Shown piece by piece: positions 11,716 through 23,700 of a stretch of DNA of 64,000 bases. The notes below the pieces were generated by a model. It was not told the DNA's origin. It did not search any database and was given only the letters and a program-made list of their open reading frames with translations. This DNA is from Actinostola sp. cb2023 (Eukaryota; Cnidaria; Anthozoa; Actiniaria; Actinostolidae): positions 1-64,000 of the forward strand of contig JAUJYZ010000320.1 in assembly GCA_033675265.1 (NCBI GenBank), in the 5' to 3' direction. Every line of letters begins with the position of its first letter. Position 1 is the first letter of the stretch. A program made the translations under genes and the position numbers.

Positions 11716-14700
11716 ATGGCGGTGGGAGATCGCCGGGGTTCAAGACAAGAGGGGATGGTAGTTTACCGAATAGCGGGCAAACGTATGCGGACGCTATCCA
11801 AACGATCCAGCGGGGCGACGCTTCGGGTGTCAGATCCTTTGAAGGGATCAGTTCGCCTCGAGAATTACAAACTTGGGCAAAGAATAGATCAGCTCGAAAA
11901 GGAAAAGCAGCACTGCATCCATCGTTACAAAGAAGATAAACATGCTTTCAAGATGTCGGTGAAAATCCCCACAGAAAATCCCCTCGAGTATTGGGAACAG
12001 TACGGAGAGAAGTTCAGAGCAAATGGTGAATACAGAGAAGACGGAGCGCCCTCGCGAGTCACTTTGGCGATGCCGGCTAAACAGAATGGAAAAAGTAAGA
12101 TTTCTAGGGGTGTTTTCCATTTACCCGGAAAAACCGGAAATTCCGGTTGAAAAGATAAAGGCATGTGTCATTCCAGAAAATTTAGTCTAATATGGTACAC
12201 ACATCTATGGAAAAACCGAAATCGCTAGACCGAGTTTTCCGGAACTTTCCGATCGGAATGACAATGGCATAACATTGGTTTTCCCAACCGGAATTTCCGG
12301 TTTTCTTGGTAAATGGTAAGCACCCCAAGTACAAAGACGCAGCGGCCATGTTGGTGGTACAAACAAGATAAAACTAATGAGGAATGCTTTGTTATTGGAC
12401 ACAAACACCATGTGCACCTAATTACATGCTCGTTGTCGGATTGAAAATTATTAATCATAGAAGCTACGACCGCAAGGATGGATGGGAAATCAGTTCATGA
12501 GCCACATTACATACAGATATATTCAATGTTCTCGTATTTTTGAAATATATGAGCTATTTAACTAAGATCCTACAAGTCTGGATAAAAAGGTCGATGATTT
12601 GAGAGTTTCAATTTCTCAGAATTCCTTTTGATTTTCAACCAGACAATGATCATGCAATAAGCCCTTTCACAGTTTTTAGCCGCCATTTTGAATTGGGGCA
12701 AACTCGGCAAAATTAATAGAAATCTGGATCACTTTGACTTTAACCGCTCGATTTCGTTGGATTTTCAAAAACTTATCATTTTAGAAAATATGTTTTCATT
12801 GTTATTTATGTCCTATAATATGATGGGTATTGGAAGGCTACAAATCGAGAAAAAAAGATTTTTGTTTTCAAAATAAAAGTTCGGCACGTGAATATGCAAA
12901 TTAGCTCGGAATTTTAAGATACATTCGTGAAAAGAAAATTGACTTGAAAAAGGTAGTTAAAACACCTACATTGATCTCATTTTCAGTCCGACAACTGATA
13001 TGCATGCCTGCTGATTATCGAAGTTTAAATTTTGAAAATCCAACAAAATCGAGCGGAGTTACGGCAAGTCAAAGTGATCCAGATTTCTATAAATTTTGCC
13101 AAGTTTGCCCCAATTCAAAATGGCGGCTAAAAACCGTGAAAGGGCTTATTAGGTGTATAGGTACGATACATTGCATGTTGTGTTGGTGCAATATTATACT
13201 AAAATAGCTCTCAATGGGATGAAAACGATGATCCAAAGATGCGTTTTCATCACCAGGCTCTGCTCGGACGTTTTTTATGTTCAATACGCATGCTCCAGTA
13301 GCGCCAGCGATACTATCGGCTGAGTTGTGACGTATAATGAACTGAAAACGTTTCTGAAAAGCTCCGTTTTTGCCGTCCACACTAAAACGATAGACCTGCG
13401 TTTTCGAAAGTCTCCGCTTTGGAAAGCGTTTTCGAAAACCTCCATTTTCATAGATAAACATCTCCGTTCTCGATCGTTTTAGTGTGGACGCTCGGTAAAA
13501 ACGCATAAAAAAGTATGCGTTTTCAAACGAAAACGGAGTAGTGTGGACGGGGCCAATGACTTGTGTTCTTTTCTTTAAATCGTCATGAACTAGAGTCACG
13601 ATTGATCCAAAAGGACAGTGATAAATACATAAAGTACACTTCCTTGCTCCCTGTCTACGCGTCTTTGCCATGGTCGGCCTTATGCGACGTGGCGCCATTT
13701 GGAAATAATCTTAACATATTCATTAATAATTATTCAGGAGAAAATACTATAGAAATCATAACCATTGCAGAGCAATTATCATGTAGTCTCCCTCGCAGCA
13801 GTCTTTAGTTCCGTCACGCAACGCTCTCAGTGGGCCGAGAGCGCTGCGTGACGGAACTAAAGACGGCTGCGAGGGAGACTAATTAGCATGCGGTTTGTAA
13901 ATCGGATACAAAATCGTCTTCATTTGCATAAACTCTAACTTTGATTTTCTCGGCCAAACTTACTGGTATCTTGACAATTATAGTAGAACATATGAGTTAA
14001 TACATCTGTGTATGTGATAAGTCCGATATAATATTCGCAACGGTACTGTATGGGAATTAAAATATCTCACGCCTGAAGCTGGAAATTGTATTTGCTCTTT
14101 TTGTATCAATAACATAAAATGATCACCATGGCAACCAGATATATTTTGTCCAGGCTACTTCATTACCATGGAAACTAAGATTATTTATGTCCATTAATGG
14201 AGTTGTTTATCCGTTGCCAAGGTAACTGACATGTGTTTCCAAGGCAACATATATTTACTGTGGAAAACTCAAACACCCTGCCTTAAATATACGTACGCCA
14301 GATGTGATGTGTGGCTTAGTTTAATCCTGTCGATCAATTCAACATGGGCTGTGCAGCGTCTTTAAACAACTGTGGCAAACGAGCAGCAGATAACAATATC
14401 AGTATGATCAATTCCAAGGAATCATTTACTCGAGGCGAGAGAGATATGGTGCAACACTTCGCACACCTTCGTGTTCTGCCTCCACTAGAAATCGTGCGAA
14501 CATCGCAAGTCGAAGGAAAAATAAAATGGATGTACGAAGGTAAAACCTGGATGTACTACAGACATGTTCCCACTACATCATCGTAATCCCGAGTGCAGGA
14601 CGAAACAACGGACGAGCAAGATGACCTCAAATTTTCGATTTGTTCAGTGGGGAGAAATCGCAGGCGGATCCTCGAAAGCATGACCGAAGCATGACCGAAG

Positions 14701-17700
14701 CATGACCGAAGCATGACCGAAGCATGACCGAAGCATGACCGAAGCATGACCGAAGCATGACCGAAGCTGGCTTGTTGTTTATACAAGACGCGTCGATGAA
14801 CTATGGACAAAAACACATGAATAAACCGAAATAACTAGCTCGAGACGTATAAATACTAAGAGGAGAGGAAAATCATCACCACGTGCGGACGCTCTCTTGC
14901 CGTACATTTTATGTAAATTTTGTAAATGTTATTGAATATTATAAGTTTGATTTAAATGTGATGTAATATTTTTGTAAATTTTATGTAAATTTTACATGTA
15001 AATTAAATTTTGCATTAAATAAATTTACATGATGCTTAACTCATAGCATGGTTCCCTCTAAATGCCTGCTCTAAATGTCCTCAATGCCTGCTGGAACATC
15101 TAACCCGAATCAACGGGTATTGAAGACTTGGGCTACACAGGTAGCAGGTAGCCCAAGCAATTACGTCACAGTTATATAATAAAACATCGTAAAACATTTC
15201 TTTTGTTTTCGTGTCCGGTAAAACATGTTTGATTCGTTTGGACAGCACAAGGGAGCACGGCAGAAACTGGGCTGCCTGTTGTTATGACGCGTTTTGCGGT
15301 TTTTGCGCGCGGGCTCATCAGTAAATTGGGATTCCTGTGGCGAATGCTGACGTTTTTGAGGTTTTCCACAATAAGATAGCGCGGGCTCATCAATACTAAG
15401 AAAATACTAAAACGTAACATCACTTTATATAGGCAGTCATATTTATTCAGTATTGATGAGCCCGCGCTATCTTATTGTGGAAAACCGCAAAAACGTCAAC
15501 ATCAGCCACAGGAATCCCCCAATATACTGATGAGCCCGCGCGCGCAATAACCCAAACTGCAAAACGCGTCATCACCACAGGCAGCCCAGTTTCTGCCGTG
15601 CTCCCTTGGACAGCATCGTAAAACATTGTTGTTTACGCACGCGTACAAGTCAGTTTTTTTCTGTAACCATGGTTACCAGTTCCCCCATATCTACGCAACC
15701 CATATTATACATTTCAGCGAAAGATACACGAAGATTAAGTTTGTTATTACTCGGGCCCTTCCGAAGGAAGCCCGAGTTAGAAAATACACTTTCTTTGTTT
15801 TTTTTTTTTTTTCCCTGGTCATAGAATGAAGAAAATGCGAAGAATGAAGAAAGAATGCGATGTATTTGATCGTATCGAGTTTCAAGATTTCTCATCATAG
15901 ATCTTGAAGCTATTAAGGTCAGGATTGTAGTTGATCGTTCCACGATGAAGCTAAGGCGCGTTTGCTTTTGTTATAAATGAAACGACATCTTTCAGAGTGG
16001 GCCCACACGAATCGGCGTATGCTTTTGTCTGTGAAATGAGCGTGTTTAAAGCCCGTGTTTTATCGGCTGTTGTACGACGTCATTCCACGAACATCAAAAA
16101 ATGAATTGAAAAGCAAATGAAATGAACTCAAAAAGTATCAAGACCTCGCTATGTTGTCATGTTTGTTGCTAATTGAGCCAGTCGAGACTGAAAAGTAAAT
16201 GAAATGAACTCAAAAACTATCATGACCTCGCTATGCCATGTTTGTTGCTAATTGTAATAGTACGTGTACAGTCCAGTCGTATGTCCTTGAGTGTTTATAA
16301 TTAAACTCGCGACCAGCGATGTAACTACATCTATTGACAGAAAGCTATATGTACAGAAGTCATGCAAACAATCGAGCCAGTCGACTCACGATGGATGTTT
16401 ATTTTATTCCACGTTTGAAAAATTCAGTACGATTACAGTTGTGTGATCCTTGTTAGAACAGAATTTCCACGCTCAAAACAGGTCAGTGAACAGCATGCAA
16501 AAATACAATCGAAATCAAAACGTCCTTAGATTTTAGGGATCTATTACAGAAGAAGACGCTCAGTGACGAGGGAGACTATTTCGGTCGGTGACGGTCACTT
16601 GAGGTCACATCTTAAATCTAACAGAAGCAGCTTTTGATTTTTAATCGATAATTCCTTTCTGATTTCGAGATAAATCGAACAAGATCTTTCAATGTATAGG
16701 CAGAGACAGCAGATTGGTCGAGCTTTGTCACATCGTACCGTAGTCTGAATCAACTGGATGTTTAAAAGATACGAAGTTCAACTTTCCTCTGCGATAACGA
16801 AGAAACCAAAGACGTTATCAGAACCGTCTGACCATGAATATGAACCTCAACTGAACGTTCCAAGTACATGCTACGGAAGTACGATTCGGAGATTTTTATC
16901 TACGCTCACCACAGGCAGCCCAACCATTCCTTTTGAGGCTACTAAATAAGGAAATAAAATGTTATTTGCGTCTTTTTTATGGGTTTCCTGTGGTAGAGCG
17001 CGCGCGCGATCAATATATAATACGTAGATATGTTGGGTTTCCTGTGCTGAGTAATATCCTATATTGGGCTTCCTGTGCACATCCCGCGCGTCCCGCACTA
17101 CATGTGTATATTTACACAAGGTTTCAATATACACATTGCTGCGGGCGCGTCCCGCAGGACGCACACAGGGATCCCAACATATACATTTCTATGCACAGGG
17201 AACCCAATATAATAGCAATATAATACGTATCGCGCGCGCGCGCTCTACCACAGGAAACCCATCAAAAAAAGACGCGCGCTTGCAAATATATATTTTTAAT
17301 AATTATAAATAGCCTCAAAAACAATGGTTGGGCTGCCTGTGCGCTCACCGACACATATATACATAGTCTCCCTCGTCACGCAACTGTCAGTCATTGTCAT
17401 GTCCCTCCTCACGCAAGTGACATTATCCTTGTCATAAGCCCGAGTGTACGCTCATTGAGCGTCTTGTTTATCTCGCGTCCCGTTTGACTGTCCAAATCAG
17501 TTGCCGAAACAGTAGGGCAAAACAAATCCATATACGAACAAAACAAGGTCTGTTGCCTTGGTGACACAATAACACGGTAACAAAGCAGTTCAGTGTATTG
17601 AGGAATGTTACCCCTAGCAACAAGGACGTTTGGTTGCCTTGGTAATATGAGTATCCCAGCAACAAGAAATTCGTCACATGTTCATCCTGGCAAATTTCCA

Positions 17701-20700
17701 AGGTTTGAAGAGCGTACGATTCCCCCTCGGTGATATGGTATCCGTGCAACAAGAATGTTATGCAGTTTTACGTCATAGAATCAGTAATTCGGATTCCTTC
17801 GGATGAATACTCGAGTGAACTGATAATATCAAGAAATTACACAGGCATGTAGGCTCCCTCGCAGCCGTCTTTAGTTCCGTCACGCAACGCTCTCAGTGGG
17901 CGGAGAGCGCTGCGTGACGGAACTAAAGACGGCTGCGAGGGAGACTAATTAGCATGCGGTTTGTAAATCGGATACAAAATCGTCTTCATTTGCATAAACT
18001 CTAACTTTGATTTTCTCGGCCAAACTTACTGGTATCTTGACAATTATAGTAGAACATATGAGTTAATACATCTGTGTATGTGATAAGTCCGATATAATAT
18101 TCGCAACGGTACTGTATGGGAATTAAAATATCTCACGCCTGAAGCTGGAAATTGTATTTGCTCTTTTTGTATCAATAACATAAAATGGCCACCATGGCAA
18201 CCAGATATATTTTGTCCAGGCTACTTCATTACCATGGAAACTAAGATTATTTATGTCCATTAATGGAGTTGTTTATCCGTTGCCAAGGTAACTGACATGT
18301 GTTTCCAAGGCAACATATATTTACTGTGGAAAACTCAAACACCCTGCCTTAAATATACGTACGCCAGATGTGATGTGTGGCTTAGTTTAATCCTGTCGAT
18401 CAATTCAACATGGGCTGTGCAGCGTCTTTAAACAACTGTGGCAAACGAGCAGCAGATAACAATATCAGTATGATCAATTCCAAGGAATCATTTACTCGAG
18501 GCGAGAGAGATATGGTGCAACACTTCGCACACCTTCGTGTTCTGCCTCCACTAGAAATCGTGCGAACATCGCAAGTCGAAGGAAAAATAAAATGGATGTA
18601 CGAAGGTAAAACCTGGATGTACTACAGACATGTTCCCACTACATCATCGTAATCCCGAGTGCAGGACGAAACAACGGACGAGCAAGATGACCTCAAATTT
18701 TCGATTTGTTCAGTGGGGAGAAATCGCAGGCGGATCCTCGAAAGCATGACCGAAGCATGACCGAAGCATGACCGAAGCATGACCGAAGCATGACCGAAGC
18801 ATGACCGAAGCATGACCGAAGCATGACCGAAGCTGGCTTGTTGTTTATACAAGACGCGTCGATGAACTATGGACAAAAAACACATGAATAAACCGAAATA
18901 ACTAGCTCGAGACGTATAAATACTAAGAGGAGAGGAAAAATCATCACCACGTGCGGACGCTCTCTTGCCGTACATTTTATGTAAATTTTGTAAATGTTAT
19001 TGAATATTATAAGTTTGATTTAAATGTGATGTAATATTTTTGTAAATTTTATGTAAATTTTACATGTAAATTAAATTTTGCATTAAATAAATTTACATGA
19101 TGCTTAACTCATAGCATGGTTCCCTCTAAATGCCTGCTCTAAATGTCCTCAATGCCTGCTGGAACATCTAACCCGAATCAACGGGTATTGAAGACTTGGG
19201 CTACACAGGTAGCAGGTAGCCCAAGCAATTACGTCACAGTTATATAATAAAACATCGTAAAACATTTCTTTTGTTTTCGTGTCCGGTAAAACATGTTTGA
19301 TTCGTTTGGACAGCACAAGGGAGCACGGCAGAAACTGGGCTGCCTGTTGTTATGACGCGTTTTGCGGTTTTTGCGCGCGGGCTCATCAGTAAATTGGGAT
19401 TCCTGTGGCGAATGCTGACGTTTTTGAGGTTTTCCACAATAAGATAGCGCGGGCTCATCAATACTAAGAAAATACTAAAACGTAACATCACTTTATATAG
19501 GCAGTCATATTATTCAGTATTGATGAGCCCGCGCTATCTTATTGTGGAAAACCGCAAAAACGTCAACATCAGCCACAGGAATCCCAATATACTGATGAGC
19601 CCGCGCGCGCAATAACCCAAACTGCAAAACGCGTCATCACCACAGGCAGCCCAGTTTCTGCCGTGCTCCCTTGGACAGCATCGTAAAACATTGTTGTTTA
19701 CGCACGCGTACAAGTCAGTTTTTTTCTGTAACCATGGTTACCAGTTCCCCCATATCTACGCAACCCATATTATACATTTCAGCGAAAGATACACGAAGAT
19801 TAAGTTTGTTATTACTCGGGCCCTTCCGAAGGAAGCCCGAGTTAGAAAATACACTTTCTTTTTTTTTTTTTTTTTTTTTCCCTGGTCATAGAATGAAGAA
19901 AATGCGAAGAATGAAGAAAGAATGCGATGTATTTGATCGTATCGAGTTTCAAGATTTCTCATCATAGATCTTGAAGCTATTAAGGTCAGGATTGTAGTTG
20001 ATCGTTCCACGATGAAGCTAAGGCGCGTTTGCTTTTGTTATAAATGAAACGACATCTTTCAGAGTGGGCCCACACGAATCGGCGTATGCTTTTGTCTGTG
20101 AAATGAGCGTGTTTAAAGCCCGTGTTTTATCGGCTGTTGTACGACGTCGTTCCACGAACATCAAAAAATGAATTGAAAAGCAAATGAAATGAACTCAAAA
20201 AGTATCAAGACCTCGCTATGTTGTCATGTTTGTTGCTAATTGAGCCAGTCGAGACTGAAAAGTAAATGAAATGAACTCAAAAACTATCATGACCTCGCTA
20301 TGCCATGTTTGTTGCTAATTGTAATAGTACGTGTACAGTCCAGTCGTATGTCCTTGAGTGTTTATAATTAAACTCGCGACCAGCGATGTAACTACATCTA
20401 TTGACAGAAAGCTATATGTACAGAAGTCATGCAAACAATCGAGCCAGTCGACTCACGATGGATGTTTATTTTATTCCACGTTTGAAAAATTCAGTACGAT
20501 TACAGTTGTGTGATCCTTGTTAGAACAGAATTTCCACGCTCAAAACAGGTCAGTGAACAGCATGCAAAAATACAATCGAAATCAAAACGTCCTTAGATTT
20601 TAGGGATCTATTACAGAAGAAGACGCTCAGTGACGAGGGAGACTATTTCGGTCGGTGACGGTCACTTGAGGTCACATCTTAAATCTAACAGAAGCAGCTT

Positions 20701-23700
20701 TTGATTTTTAATCGATAATTCCTTTCTGATTTCGAGATAAATCGAACAAGATCTTTCAATGTATAGGCAGAGACAGCAGATTGGTCGAGCTTTGTCACAT
20801 CGTACCGTAGTCTGAATCAACTGGATGTTTAAAAGATACGAAGTTCAACTTTCCTCTGCGATAACGAAGAAACCAAAGACGTTATCAGAACCGTCTGACC
20901 ATGAATATGAACCTCAACTGAACGTTCCAAGTACATGCTACGGAAGTACGATTCGGAGATTTTTATCTACGCTCACCACAGGCAGCCCAACCATTCCTTT
21001 TGAGGCTACTAAATAAGGAAATAAAATGTTATTTGCGTCTTTTTTATGGGTTTCCTGTGGTAGAGCGCGCGCGCGATCAATATATAATACGTAGATATGT
21101 TGGGTTTCCTGTGCTGAGTAATATCCTATATTGGGCTTCCTGTGCACATCCCGCGCGTCCCGCACTACATGTGTATATTTACACAAGGTTTCAATATACA
21201 CATTGCTGCGGGCGCGTCCCGCAGGACGCACACAGGGATCCCAACATATACATTTCTATGCACAGGGAACCCAATATAATAGCAATATAATACGTATCGC
21301 GCGCGCGCGCTCTACCACAGGAAACCCATCAAAAAAAGACGCGCGCTTGCAAATATATATTTTTAATAATTATAAATAGCCTCAAAAACAATGGTTGGGC
21401 TGCCTGTGCGCTCACCGACACATATATACATAGTCTCCCTCGTCACGCAACTGTCAGTCATTGTCATGTCCCTCCTCACGCAAGTGACATTATCCTTGTC
21501 ATAAGCCCGAGTGTACGCTCATTGAGCGTCTTGTTTATCTCGCGTCCCGTTTGACTGTCCAAATCAGTTGCCGAAACAGTAGGGCAAAACAAATCCATAT
21601 ACGAACAAAACAAGGTCTGTTGCCTTGGTGACACAATAACACGGTAACAAAGCAGTTCAGTGTATTGAGGAATGTTACCCCTAGCAACAAGGACGTTTGG
21701 TTGCCTTGGTAATATGAGTATCCCAGCAACAAGAAATTCGTCACATGTTCATCCTGGCAAATTTCCAAGGTTTGAAGAGCGTACGATTCCCCCTCGGTGA
21801 TATGGTATCCGTGCAACAAGAATGTTATGCAGTTTTACGTCATAGAATCAGTAATTCGGATTCCTTCGGATGAATACTCGAGTGAACTGATAATATCAAG
21901 AAATTACACAGGCATGTAGGCTCCCTCGCAGCCGTCTTTAGTTCCGTCACGCAACGCTCTCAGTGGGGGCGGAGAGCGCTGCGTGACGGAACTAAAGACG
22001 GCTGCGAGGGAGACTAATTAGCATGCGGTTTGTAAATCGGATACAAAATCGTCTTCATTTGCATAAACTCTAACTTTGATTTTCTCGGCCAAACTTACTA
22101 CTGGTATCTTGACAATTATAGTAGAACATATGAGTTAATACATCTGTGTATGTGATAAGTCCGATATAATATTCGCAACGGTACTGTATGGGAATTAAAA
22201 TATCTCACGCCTGAAGCTGGAAATTGTATTTGCTCTTTTTGTATCAATAACATAAAATGGCCACCATGGCAACCAGATATATTTTGTCCAGGCTACTTCA
22301 TTACCATGGAAACTAAGATTATTTATGTCCATTAATGGAGTTGTTTATCCGTTGCCAAGGTAACTGACATGTGTTTCCAAGGCAACATATATTTACTGTG
22401 GAAAACTCAAACACCCTGCCTTAAATATACGTACGCCAGATGTGATGTGTGGCTTAGTTTAATCCTGTCGATCAATTCAACATGGGCTGTGCAGCGTCTT
22501 TAAACAACTGTGGCAAACGAGCAGCAGATAACAATATCAGTATGATCAATTCCAAGGAATCATTTACTCGAGGCGAGAGAGATATGGTGCAACACTTCGC
22601 ACACCTTCGTGTTCTGCCTCCACTAGAAATCGTGCGAACATCGCAAGTCGAAGGAAAAATAAAATGGATGTACGAAGGTAAAACCTGGATGTACTACAGA
22701 CATGTTCCCACTACATCATCGTAATCCCGAGTGCAGGACGAAACAACGGACGAGCAAGATGACCTCAAATACATCCAGCCAGATTTTCGATTTGTTCAGT
22801 GGGGAGAAATCGCAGGCGGATCCTCGAAAGCATGACCGAAGCATGACCGAAGCATGACCGAAGCATGACCGAAGCATGACCGAAGCATGACCGAAGCATG
22901 ACCGAAGCATGACCGAAGCTGGCTTGTTGTTTACAAGACGCGTCGATGAACTATGGACAAAAACACATGAATAAACCGAAATAACTAGCTCGAGACGTAT
23001 AAATACTAAGAGGAGAGGAAAATCATCACCACGCGCGGACGCTCTCTTGCCGTACATTTTATGTAAATTTTATATGTAAATTAAATTTTGCTTTAAATAA
23101 ATTTACATGATGCTTAACTCATAGCATGGTTATTAGTAGCAGTAGTTTTTTTAGTAGTTCCCTCTAAATGCCTGCTCTAAATGCCTGCTGGAACTTCTAA
23201 CCCGAATCAACGGGTATTGAAGACTTGGGCTACACAGGTAGCAGGTAGCCCAAGTAATTACGTCACAGTTATATAATAAAACATCGTAAAACATTTCTTT
23301 TGTTTTCGTGTCCGGTAAAACATGTTTGATTTGGACAGCATCGCAAAACATTGTTGTTTACGCACGCGCACAAGTCAGTTTTTTTCTGTAATCATGGTTA
23401 CCAGTTCCCCCATATCTATACGCAACCCATATTATAAATTTCAGCGAAAGACGACACGAAGATTAAGTTTGTTATTTGTCTCGCGCATACAAATACAGTA
23501 GCCTCAGAAGAAATGGTTGGGCTGCCTGTGGTGCATCATGATCATTATTACAAATTGAACTTTCTCGGCTCAAGTAAGGCGGACACCTCACGAGGCTGGA
23601 CACTAAAGCGTTGGTTCTGAGGGCGTCCGTCTAGAAATGGCTGTAGTTTCACGATGCCTATAACTTCTTATTTCGTTTCAGAACCCAAAAGCTCGAAACA

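Larger units (their letters stand above)
13781..17846 (+). repeat. Tandem unit 1 (4066 bp)
   Basis: First of three tandem units with anchors ATGTAG at 13781, 17847 and 21914 (periods 4066 and 4067). Order inside: boundary hairpin, X-box cluster, 80-codon ORF, 11-bp repeat, hAT-like foldback (15248-15607), unassigned sequence, second hAT-like foldback (16911-17341), second X-box-like cluster. Units 1 and 2 are almost identical; differences seen include GATCACC/GGCCACC near 14120 and the length of a poly(T) near 15800. Confidence 0.93.
17847..21913 (+). repeat. Tandem unit 2 (4067 bp)
   Basis: Nearly identical to unit 1 in order and sequence, including both hAT-like foldbacks with their target duplications. 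The boundary hairpin is at 17850-17947. Confidence 0.93.
21914..23475 (+). repeat. Tandem unit 3, truncated and more diverged
   Basis: Matches units 1 and 2 from the hairpin (21917-22016) through the ORF to GATTAAGTTTGTTATT (about 23475). It lacks foldback A (empty site at 23331-23340) and everything corresponding to 15745-17300. Several small indels and substitutions set it apart, so it looks like the older or more degraded copy. Confidence 0.9.

Noticed and set aside
13087..13698. Minus-strand 203-codon open frame
   Set aside because: It runs through two miniature elements in the long intron, has biased composition from their arms and resembles no family.
16758..16949. 63-codon ORF in units 1 and 2
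   Set aside because: It ends inside foldback B, is absent from unit 3 and has no promoter or splice support; its duplication is explained by the tandem repeat.
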